Positions 7,226 through 13,408 of a stretch of 14,902 nucleotides of DNA are shown here, piece by piece. Location: positions 1 to 14,902 of the forward strand of contig JAAHIC010000031.1 of NCBI GenBank assembly GCA_010671965.1, written 5' to 3'. The translations under genes and the position numbers were made by a program. Position 1 is the first letter of the stretch. The number at the start of each line of letters is the position of its first letter. Origin of the DNA: Leptolyngbya sp. SIO4C5. GTDB lineage: Bacteria; Cyanobacteriota; Cyanobacteriia; Phormidesmidales; Phormidesmidaceae. The notes below the pieces were generated by a model, which was not told the DNA's origin, did not search any database, and saw only the letters and a program-made list of their open reading frames with translations.

Positions 7226-7894
7226 ATGAGTGACACGACGGCATTTTTAGCTGGATGCGCGACAACGGGCGTGGCGGCGTTGCTGCTTGTCTTAGCCAGG
7301 GCTAGCGTTGATGAAACGAGTCCGCTAGCTCCTAATCAAAGCAATGCTTTTCCGGAAGAGGCAATGGCACCGCCCCTGCAGGTACCGCCGCCGCCGCTGC
7401 CGCAAACCGCCAACAGCAATCTTGAAGACCAGCTTCGCCGGGAGCTAGAAAGCCAGCAGGACACCACCTCCGATTTAGAAGGTCAGCTGCAGCAGCAAGA
7501 GCTGTTGATCCGCACTTTAGAAGAGAAGTTAGACAACCAGCAGCAAGAGACTCGCACGACGTTGGCTCAGCTACAGGACTATCAGCAATCTCTGCAGGAA
7601 CTCAGTCTGAGTCAGAGCCGTTCGCCCGTTGTGGAGCGCAGCGAGACGCAGACGCTGGTGCTCTGGCTGGGGGCAGGTTTTCTGTTGGCCCTGATTTTAG
7701 GCGGTGGCGTGGTGCTAATCGTACTGTTGATTATGATGTCACAGTCGCAGCGCCGCCAGTCGCGCTCGGCTCAGATGATGTATCCGGTGACTCCGCCACC
7801 ACCGCCCTATCGCTATTACGAGCAAGAGTTTTTGCCGCCGCCCGCTCTTTATCCCCGCCGCTCCGAAGCTCACAATCCCTACGATTTTCGCTAG
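7226..7894 (+). CDS. Uncharacterised membrane protein with two helices, a coiled coil and proline-rich segments
   Basis: I do not recognise a family. Residues about 6-25 are hydrophobic and end in ARA|S, so they are either a membrane anchor or an atypical signal peptide without basic N-terminal residues. A proline-rich stretch (VPPPPLPQ, 53-60) is followed by a Gln/Glu/Leu-rich coiled coil at about 64-130. A strong membrane helix lies at about 144-171. The tail after it is basic (SQRRQSR) and then carries PPPPPYRYYEQEFLPPP, so it is probably cytoplasmic, placing the coiled coil outside. LAGC at 8-11 resembles a lipobox but is in the wrong place relative to the hydrophobic stretch. The only Shine-Dalgarno-like sequence is AAGG, 12 bases before the ATG. 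The layout suggests a scaffold or envelope-spanning adaptor. It diverges from the CHAT-CHASE2 operon and shares its promoter region, which is the only functional hint. Confidence 0.6.
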   Translation: MSDTTAFLAGCATTGVAALLLVLARASVDETSPLAPNQSNAFPEEAMAPPLQVPPPPLPQTANSNLEDQLRRELESQQDTTSDLEGQLQQQELLIRTLEEKLDNQQQETRTTLAQLQDYQQSLQELSLSQSRSPVVERSETQTLVLWLGAGFLLALILGGGVVLIVLLIMMSQSQRRQSRSAQMMYPVTPPPPPYRYYEQEFLPPPALYPRRSEAHNPYDFR

Positions 7895-7926
7895 GACTCA
7901 GGGGCGAGCGCTGACACACTGCTAGC

Positions 7927-8136
7927 TTAAAGTCCCGGAATCTCTGAGAGTTCACCTTCTAGCTCTTCTACCGAAAAGCGGGTCATCTCTCGCCACTCTT
8001 CCACCGTAAACTCATAGCCTAGGGTGTTGGCCTTTTTCACAAACGCCTCTAGGTCAGCCGCCGTGCTGAGATCCTGACGCAGGATCGGATCGTTCTGAGC
8101 CGCTCTAAACAAACGAGCTACCGCTTCTTTTGCCAC
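7927..8136 (-). CDS. Nif11-like small protein
   Basis: A 69-residue protein with the Nif11 domain pattern: (V)AKEAVARLFRAAQNDPILR at the start, DLEAFVKKANTLGYEFTVEEW in the middle, and an acidic end (SVEELEGELSEIPGL). Nif11 domains occur as N-terminal leaders of ribosomally made peptides and as stand-alone proteins of unknown role. Here no core peptide or Gly-Gly cleavage site follows, and no modification enzyme or exporter lies nearby, so a stand-alone form is likelier. The start was set at GTG 8136 because GGGAG lies nine bases before it. TTG 8145 is also in frame but directly abuts the GGGAG. The gene converges with the coiled-coil gene (32-bp gap) and diverges from the pseudokinase gene. 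Confidence 0.75.
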   Translation of the reverse strand: MAKEAVARLFRAAQNDPILRQDLSTAADLEAFVKKANTLGYEFTVEEWREMTRFSVEELEGELSEIPGL

Positions 8137-8145
8137 TAGCCTCAA

Positions 8146-8150
8146 CTCCC
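8146..8150 (-). promoter_or_regulatory. Ribosome binding site fixing the GTG start of the Nif11-like gene
   Basis: GGGAG on the minus strand with nine bases to GTG 8136. It leaves no space before TTG 8145, so the non-ATG GTG start is preferred. Confidence 0.6.
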
Positions 8151-8179
8151 AAATCCTAAAAAGACAATCTCGCTTTCTC

Positions 8180-8194
8180 TGGCTAACATAGCCA
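8180..8194. promoter_or_regulatory. Dyad TGGCTA-ACA-TAGCCA upstream of the Nif11-like gene
   Basis: Perfect 6-bp arms around a 3-bp centre, 44-58 bp upstream of the Nif11-like GTG. On the minus strand the centre reads TATGTT, which could serve as a -10 box. This may be an operator over the promoter or a leader hairpin. A second, weaker dyad, GGCAA-AA-TTGCC, is at 8241-8252 in the same divergent region. Confidence 0.3.
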
Positions 8195-8343
8195 CTGCCA
8201 CCCAGCAGCGTCCGGCTTCTGCAATGAAACTATAAATGTCGGCAAAATTGCCAAATCAGGCGCGATACTAGACTGGCGGCTAATGCCCAGCCCTCGCCAA
8301 CGCCGCTATAACGACAGCAGGGGAAGCTCGATTTCGTCAGCCC

Positions 8344-10485
8344 ATGAAAAATATTCCCAAGATCCTGCTCGGCTTCTATCTGCGGCGTAACCCGAACCGT
8401 TTTCGGCTAACGCAGTTCAATTTCTTATATCGCTATGCCTGGCTGCAGAGTCTTTTAGAGGAACTACGCCCAGAGCTATTTCCAGCCAAAGAAGAAGCTG
8501 CTGCTGAAGAAGTTGTTGCCGAAGTCGAGCCGCCTAGCGACGAAGTTCTGCAGCTTTTAGACGAGTCTGTCCGGGGGCGCAAAGGCACTTACCACGTGGA
8601 GCAGTGGCTGGGGGCGCGGGGCATGGGACATTTGTTTACCGCTACGCAGGTCAGTTCCAAAGCAGCGGTCATTGTTAAAGAGTACCTGTTGCCCTCTCGC
8701 TTGTTTAATGATGAAGAAGCCCAGCAGCGGCAGAAAAACTTTGTGAATCTGGCCGGACTGAATCTGGCTGACGGTCGAGAGCAGGATTTTCGGCTGATTG
8801 CTCCCATTGAGGCGATCGCTGACGAGCAGAGCGTCAACCGCTGCTACCTAGTCACCGATAGCCGCGATCGCAGCCCTACCCTCCGCCAGTATTTGGCCGA
8901 GAGCGGCCCCGTGCCGCCAGAGCAGGTACGCATCTGGCTCAATCAGATTTTGCAAAGCCTAGAATTTCTGCACCAGCAGAAATACATGCTGCCTTCAGGT
9001 CGAGTGCAGCTAGGGCTGGTCCACGGCAACTTAGATCTCGATACGCTGCTGTGGGTGAATCACGGCGGCCAGCCATTTCTCTATTTATGCGATTTAGCCC
9101 TGTGGGAGCGACTGTTTGATCCGCCGACAGTAGAGCATTTGCCCAAAACGGTAGCGCAGGACTTGGAAGCCGTGGGCCTGATTGGCCTACAGCTCCTCAC
9201 CGGCAATCCCCCGGCGCTAGATCCCCGCGAGGATGAGTTTTGGCCGCGTAAAGACGTTTTTTTAGAAGATTTTTTGCGGCGCTTACTCGCTTTTGGCCCC
9301 CCGTTTGAAACCGCTGAGCTAGCCCGACAAGAGTTACTGCTGCTGCCTCAGCCCAGCTTACCGCCGCCGCTAGCTAAAGCTTCAGAAGCGGAACTGGAAG
9401 CTGAAAAACGCCGGCGATCGCGCTGGTGGCTCTGGCTCATTGGCCTATCTGCGATCGCCGCTTTGGGTACAATCGCCTGGGTATTCTGGCCGCGATCGCC
9501 TGTCCTCAGCGATGAGGAAGATCCGAGTCTTTGCTGCCTCAATGAAGTCAGCGCCGTCCCGGAAGGCATCTTTGTCTATACCGCCGTCCAAGATGGGACT
9601 TGGAGCGGCATTGTTCAGCAAAATCAGCAGTCTCAGCCCCGCCAGTCAACGCTGAACCTAGAACTGGCCGAGTCTTATCCCAATCTGCGTCTGGTCTATC
9701 GCCCAGCGGAATCTATCGAAGCGGCGATCGCTGCTGTGGAAAACCGTCAGGTCAATTTTGCCGTTGTGCCCTTAGTGCAGGACTTGCCCATTGGCCTCGG
9801 TGCCCAAAAGATTGCCTATGATGGCCTAGCGGTATTTGTTGCTTTCTCCTACGCTGAGCGTAATCAAAGCCTGCCCCGCACCCTAGAAGGCGATCTGACC
9901 TTAGAGCAGGTGCAGCAGATCTATTTAGGCCAGCTCTATAGCTGGCAAGAAATTGGCGGAGCGGATTTGCCTATACGTCTCTATGTACCGCAAAACCCAG
10001 AAGCCCTAGATCTCTTTGCCCGCAAGATTTTGAAACTGGGCTGGATGAATGCTCCCCGCGACAAAATCACCCAGTTGCCAACGCTGGAAATGCTGCGTAC
10101 CATCATTCAGGATTTTGAAGGCGGGGCGGTGGGCAGCGTTGGCTTTAGTCCCCTAAGTCAGATTTTTGGGCAGTGCTCTGTCTATCCGCTGGCTCTGGCA
10201 GCAGATGGCAGTGCAGTGCAGCCCCTCGTGCTGCGCAATGGCGAAACCGTGACGCCGCGCACCGATCTCTGCGATCGCAAAGGCAACTACTACCCCGATC
10301 TAGAGGCGTTTCGCAGCGGTGAATATCCGCTGGCCTATCCGGTGGCGGTGATATATCTGCAGGACAATAGCATCCCACCCATTGGTGAAAAATTTGCTGA
10401 AATGCTGAGAACTGAGGAAGGTCAGCGGTTTTTGGCTGAAGCCGGATTGGTTCCTCTGGTAGAGCCTACAGAGCTGCTACAGTAG
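8344..10485 (+). CDS. Membrane receptor-like protein: cytoplasmic pseudokinase plus extracytoplasmic PstS-like domain
   Basis: A 713-residue single-pass protein. Residues about 80-335 have a Ser/Thr kinase fold: a glycine loop (LGARGMGHLF, 89-98), Lys112 in VIVKEY and a C-lobe (DLEAVGLIGLQLLTG). However, HRD is replaced by HGN at 227-229, the catalytic-loop Asn is missing, and DFG reads DLA at 250-252. Catalysis is therefore unlikely although nucleotide binding may persist. After a Glu/Lys linker, one helix lies at about 360-382 (WWLWLIGLSAIAALGTIAWVF). Residues about 405-705 resemble periplasmic phosphate-binding PstS-like domains (VPEGIFVYT, LTLEQVQQIYLGQLYSWQEI, PIRLYVPQNPEALDLF, AEMLRTEEGQRFLAEAGLVPL). 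The Ser-Gly-Thr phosphate-binding stretch is not recognisable. Family knowledge supports a signalling or receptor role; ligand and partner are unknown. A weak GGGGAAG lies about 18 bases before the ATG. Confidence 0.75.
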   Translation: MKNIPKILLGFYLRRNPNRFRLTQFNFLYRYAWLQSLLEELRPELFPAKEEAAAEEVVAEVEPPSDEVLQLLDESVRGRKGTYHVEQWLGARGMGHLFTATQVSSKAAVIVKEYLLPSRLFNDEEAQQRQKNFVNLAGLNLADGREQDFRLIAPIEAIADEQSVNRCYLVTDSRDRSPTLRQYLAESGPVPPEQVRIWLNQILQSLEFLHQQKYMLPSGRVQLGLVHGNLDLDTLLWVNHGGQPFLYLCDLALWERLFDPPTVEHLPKTVAQDLEAVGLIGLQLLTGNPPALDPREDEFWPRKDVFLEDFLRRLLAFGPPFETAELARQELLLLPQPSLPPPLAKASEAELEAEKRRRSRWWLWLIGLSAIAALGTIAWVFWPRSPVLSDEEDPSLCCLNEVSAVPEGIFVYTAVQDGTWSGIVQQNQQSQPRQSTLNLELAESYPNLRLVYRPAESIEAAIAAVENRQVNFAVVPLVQDLPIGLGAQKIAYDGLAVFVAFSYAERNQSLPRTLEGDLTLEQVQQIYLGQLYSWQEIGGADLPIRLYVPQNPEALDLFARKILKLGWMNAPRDKITQLPTLEMLRTIIQDFEGGAVGSVGFSPLSQIFGQCSVYPLALAADGSAVQPLVLRNGETVTPRTDLCDRKGNYYPDLEAFRSGEYPLAYPVAVIYLQDNSIPPIGEKFAEMLRTEEGQRFLAEAGLVPLVEPTELLQ

Positions 10486-10495
10486 CGGCCTTGGA

Positions 10496-10513
10496 GGGGC
10501 TGCGTAACGCCCC
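10496..10513. terminator. Weak hairpin between convergent genes
   Basis: GGGGC at 10496-10500 and GCCCC at 10509-10513 form a short GC-rich stem in the 46-bp gap between the two convergent stops. No T-run follows on either strand, so termination here is uncertain. Confidence 0.22.
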
Positions 10514-10531
10514 GTGTCAGCTCGCATCGGT

Positions 10532-11719
10532 CTAGAGCTGGCTAGCAGCGTTAGAGACCAAAGCCGCGGCTTCCTTGGGCTTACCAGTAGAAGGAAAGAT
10601 TAAAATACTGTCAATTTTGGGGTTGTTGACCAGAGCTGCTAAGCGATGTAGCTGTTTTTCCGTAATCGCTACGCCTGCGTATTTCTCAGCGTACTGCATC
10701 TCTGCGGCAAAATTATCGTCGTTGTAGATTTGGATGAAGGCCCGATCAACGTTCCAGTTTTGCCAATCAGCCGCAAAATACTGCTTCCCCCAGTAAGGGT
10801 TGTGATGGCAAATGTCAAAGCTGACGTTTGGGTTTGCCGCTTTCATCTCAGCTTTCATCTGCTGCACAAACTGGGTAAGCTGGGCGGTGCGATCGATCTT
10901 TCCCGGCAGATCCGCGTGGTAGCCCAGATAGTCGTCCCACTGCACCGCGTCAATGTCTGGATACTTTTGCACGAACTCCACCAGAATCTGCTTGAAGAGG
11001 TTAGCAACTGCTGGCACCTCCACGTCTAGCAAATAGTGATCAACTTCAGGGTAGGTCTTGTCTACGCCAGGAACAATCCAGCGTTTGGCGATCGCAGTCT
11101 CAAAAATTGGGCTGTTTTCGTCGAGCTTGATGCCTTTCTCAAAATAGGCGTGTACCTGCATTCCCTGCTTGTGCGCCTCATCAATGAGCCAGTCTAGCCA
11201 AGGCTCCTGAAACTGATTGGGACAGCTTTGTAGTCCCAAAGTTTGCTGCATAACCTCGCTGCGATACATGGTGCAGCCATTGCCCCAGACGCCGTGAATG
11301 ATGGTGTTGATGCCCTGCGATCGCAGGTACCGAACCCGCTCACGAATCGTTTTTTCATCCGCATTATTAGTCACCTGATAGCGGCTGAAGTAGATGCCCC
11401 TAATCTGCTTTTGCTGCCAGTTTGTTGAAGGCTGGGGCTGAGTCGCCGGAGGCGCAGGGGCAGCGGGTGTCTGTGTAGCCACTGTCTGCGAGGGCGGAGA
11501 AACGACTGATACTGGCTGATTCAGCTTAGGCTGCTCGCTAGCGGTCGCCGGTGGCTGCTCACCGGGAAGATACTGAACGATGGCATCGGGCAGTCGCGAC
11601 TTCAGGTTGAAGCTATCCAAATTTTTAAAGCCCCAATAGCCAACTCCCAAGAACAGCAGGATGACAGAAAAGGGAATGCTGCCACAGCCGCAGCCGGTAT
11701 TTTCTTTTTGAGAGGGCAT
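10532..11719 (-). CDS. Membrane-anchored GHL10-type glycoside hydrolase-like protein
   Basis: A 395-residue protein. After a short Cys/Gly N-terminus (CGCG at 10-13), residues about 13-31 form one hydrophobic helix (IPFSVILLFLGVGYWGF), an uncleaved anchor or signal. A Pro/Gln/Thr-rich linker runs to about 100. Residues about 106-389 are a TIM-barrel-like domain matching family-10-like glycosyl hydrolases (GHL10, formerly DUF187, or the related DUF4015 group): IRGIYFSRYQVTN, YLRSQGINTIIHGVWG, WLDWLIDEAHKQGMQVHAYF and the acidic YPDIDAVQWDDYLGYH at 253-268, where Asp-Asp is the likely active-site region. Expected location is the periplasm or outer cell surface; the substrate is unknown, and envelope or exopolysaccharide glycans are plausible. 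ATG 11719 was chosen because it places a normal anchor near the N-terminus; GTG 11752 is also in frame. Neither has a Shine-Dalgarno. Confidence 0.75.
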   Translation of the reverse strand: MPSQKENTGCGCGSIPFSVILLFLGVGYWGFKNLDSFNLKSRLPDAIVQYLPGEQPPATASEQPKLNQPVSVVSPPSQTVATQTPAAPAPPATQPQPSTNWQQKQIRGIYFSRYQVTNNADEKTIRERVRYLRSQGINTIIHGVWGNGCTMYRSEVMQQTLGLQSCPNQFQEPWLDWLIDEAHKQGMQVHAYFEKGIKLDENSPIFETAIAKRWIVPGVDKTYPEVDHYLLDVEVPAVANLFKQILVEFVQKYPDIDAVQWDDYLGYHADLPGKIDRTAQLTQFVQQMKAEMKAANPNVSFDICHHNPYWGKQYFAADWQNWNVDRAFIQIYNDDNFAAEMQYAEKYAGVAITEKQLHRLAALVNNPKIDSILIFPSTGKPKEAAALVSNAASQL

Positions 11720-11766
11720 AGTGATAATCAGGATGACATCAAATGACTTCACGCCAATCCTGGCAG

Positions 11767-11780
11767 GTTCCGTATGGAAC
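11767..11780. promoter_or_regulatory. Dyad GTTCC-GTAT-GGAAC upstream of the GHL10-type gene
   Basis: Perfect 5-bp arms with a 4-bp centre, 48-61 bp upstream of the ATG at 11719. Placement suits an operator or leader hairpin. It does not match the cyanobacterial LexA, NtcA or Fur patterns I know. Confidence 0.27.
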
Positions 11781-11892
11781 TACTTTTCCCTAACAGGCAA
11801 GCCCCCTAAACAAGAGCAGCGATCGACAGCAGCGCTGACTTTTTCTCACTTGAACTAGGGCTGTCTGCGGGACGGCCAGTTTCTCTGCCCCG

Positions 11893-11932
11893 CGATCGCT
11901 GGCTTGTTCTCAGTTTAAAGGTAGCCAGATCG
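11893..11932. repeat. Imperfect inverted repeat downstream of the YetF-like gene
   Basis: Five pairs (11893-11897 with 11928-11932), a 2-nt bulge and five more pairs (11900-11904 with 11923-11927) enclose an 18-nt loop. It begins 18 bp beyond the YetF-like stop, so it could act as a 3' hairpin, but no T-run follows on the minus strand. Confidence 0.28.
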
Positions 11933-11949
11933 AAAAGCTAAGCTTTACC

Positions 11950-12510
11950 TCAGTCCTGTTGCATAGAGCCGCTGACAGACTGAGTGACATCCGGCTCTGT
12001 CATGACATCTCTTAGCACCGGAATGCCGTCTGAGTCTTGCTGCCGCTGGCTTAAAACGCTCAAATCGCCGTTGGATTCTAAGATCACGACGGCGATTTCC
12101 TGTAGGCTGTGATATCCCGCTTCTCGCACCGCCGAAAGAATTTCATTATGGGTAACGCGCTCATGGCGCATGTTCTGCTGCAGGAACTCGCCTTGCCAAA
12201 AGAGAATTCTGGGCTGTGCCCGCAATACCTGGCGACTTGGCGGCCAAATAACTGCCAACTTAGTAGCGGCAAACTGCAGCAGCAAGAGCATAACAATGCC
12301 TACTAAACCATCTAAAATAGGCACATTTTTTAACAGGATGGTAGAGCCGACCATCGAACCCATTGCCACTGTCACCACCCAGTCAAAATTATTCATTTTG
12401 GAGGTAGAGCGCTTGCCCGAAGCCCGGATTAACAGCACTACCACGGGATAGGTAATCAGGCTGGTCACAAAGATGCGCAGAATTTCGGACCAGTTTTCAA
12501 AGAACGTCAT
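11950..12510 (-). CDS. YetF/DUF421 family inner-membrane protein
   Basis: A 186-residue protein of the DUF421 (YetF) family. Three hydrophobic segments lie in the first 90 residues: FVTSLITYPVVVLLIRA, WVVTVAMGSMVGSTIL and LVGIVMLLLLQFAATKLAVIW. The family-typical SGKRSTSKMNNFD lies between the first two. The cytoplasmic domain then shows FWQGEFLQQNMRHERVTHNE, ILSAVREAGYHSLQEI and AVVILESNGDLSVL. The family's biochemical role is not settled; Bacillus members affect spores and envelopes. ATG 12510 was chosen because GGAG lies eight bases upstream and the homologues I recall begin close to FFENW. ATG 12564 would add 18 residues, and the frame stays open to 12672. It is head-to-head with the GST gene, 176 bp between starts. 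Confidence 0.85.
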   Translation of the reverse strand: MTFFENWSEILRIFVTSLITYPVVVLLIRASGKRSTSKMNNFDWVVTVAMGSMVGSTILLKNVPILDGLVGIVMLLLLQFAATKLAVIWPPSRQVLRAQPRILFWQGEFLQQNMRHERVTHNEILSAVREAGYHSLQEIAVVILESNGDLSVLSQRQQDSDGIPVLRDVMTEPDVTQSVSGSMQQD

Positions 12511-12518
12511 CACACCCT

Positions 12519-12522
12519 CTCC
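12519..12522 (-). promoter_or_regulatory. Ribosome binding site supporting the 12510 start
   Basis: GGAG within the purine-rich GGTGGAGAGGG on the minus strand, eight bases before ATG 12510. It is the best Shine-Dalgarno among the candidate starts of the YetF-like gene. Confidence 0.5.
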
Positions 12523-12686
12523 ACCAATAACCTCGCCAGTATAGAGATATTTAGGCAGCGCCATCGCATCTCTGCAGATAGAAATGTGGCGATCGCGAAG
12601 CGCTCCGCCTGACAATATATCTTTCGGGGCAAGAAAATAGAGGCTTTGAATGGCAAGGTGTTCAGGTAGCACTCATTTTCTCAAGC

Positions 12687-13322
12687 ATGGCAAAGTTAAC
12701 CCTTTACGGCACTCCAGACAGCACCTATGTCCGCACAACGCGGCTGCTGCTGGAAGAAGCCGAGATTGATTACGATCTCGAAAGCGTCGGCATTTTCAAT
12801 GGTGAAAACGAGACGGCAGCCTACTTAGCCAAAAACCCCTTTGGTAAGGTGCCAACCCTGGATATCGGTGGCGAACTGCTATACGAAACCGCTGCGATCG
12901 CGCCTTATCTGGATGCGGTTTTTGCCAGCACTCAGTTTACGCCAGCAGAGCCAGTGGCCCAAGCCCGGATGCGTCAGGTTATATCGATTGTAGACAGCTA
13001 TCTTTACGCGCCAGCGGTTGGCTCCATCGTGATTCAGCGCCTGATTGTGCCCCAGCAGGGTGGCCAAGCCGATGAGGCTGAAGTTAAAGCAGCCGTTGAG
13101 CCAGCGCAGAAGGCTGTAAACGCGATTGAAGCGATCGCGGTAGGCAATCCCTATGTGCTAGGCGATCGTCTCAGTCTGGCTGACTTTTATCTCATGCCTA
13201 TCTTTAAGTACCTGTCTCAGACGCCGGAATTTGAGTCTGTGATGGCTGAAGCCCCGAAGCTCAAAGCCTGGTGGCAGAAAGTTCAAGAACTCCCTAGCTT
13301 TCAAAAGGTGTGTGCCGCATAA
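12687..13322 (+). CDS. Glutathione S-transferase family protein
   Basis: A 211-residue soluble protein of normal GST length. Residues 1-78 are the thioredoxin-like domain: KLTLYGTPDSTYVRTTRLLLEE, the NPFGKVPTL loop with the cis-proline (50-58) and YETAAIAPYLD, where Glu67-Thr68 would bind the gamma-glutamyl part of glutathione. Residues about 88-205 are the helical domain, with the typical GDRLSLADFYLMP N-capping box at 159-171. The first helix region has Tyr7, Ser12, Tyr14 and Thr17 as possible catalytic side chains and no Cys there, so it is not a CXXC glutaredoxin-like form. Likely roles are conjugation or peroxide detoxification; the substrate cannot be read from sequence. It begins with ATG and no clear Shine-Dalgarno, is divergent from the YetF-like gene and convergent with the GTPase gene (86-bp gap). 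Confidence 0.88.
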   Translation: MAKLTLYGTPDSTYVRTTRLLLEEAEIDYDLESVGIFNGENETAAYLAKNPFGKVPTLDIGGELLYETAAIAPYLDAVFASTQFTPAEPVAQARMRQVISIVDSYLYAPAVGSIVIQRLIVPQQGGQADEAEVKAAVEPAQKAVNAIEAIAVGNPYVLGDRLSLADFYLMPIFKYLSQTPEFESVMAEAPKLKAWWQKVQELPSFQKVCAA

Positions 13323-13408
13323 AGGGCAAATAGCCGCAGCCGCAGGCAACCTGTTTACCGTTGCGGTAGGGGCACAGCCTATTAGGGCCGTGTCTTGCCA
13401 ACTCCCAG

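Noticed and set aside
7226..7260. Lipobox LAGC at residues 8-11 of the coiled-coil protein
   Set aside because: The hydrophobic stretch follows rather than precedes the Cys, and the N-terminus has no basic residues, so it is not a lipoprotein signal.
11934..11946. AAAGCT-A-AGCTTT near-palindrome next to the YetF-like stop
   Set aside because: A one-base loop cannot form and the reduced stem has only four pairs; no adjoining T-run. Probably chance.
12614..12619. TATATT (minus strand) as a -10 box for the YetF-like gene
   Set aside because: No -35 box at a suitable distance; the same bases give TATATC on the other strand without one either.
12511..12672. Upstream extension of the YetF-like protein to 12672
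   Set aside because: The extra 54 residues do not resemble the family N-terminus, and the good Shine-Dalgarno sits before ATG 12510.
13346..13364. GCAAC/GTTGC hairpin between the GST and GTPase genes as a terminator
   Set aside because: Only five pairs with a 9-nt loop and no T-run on either strand.
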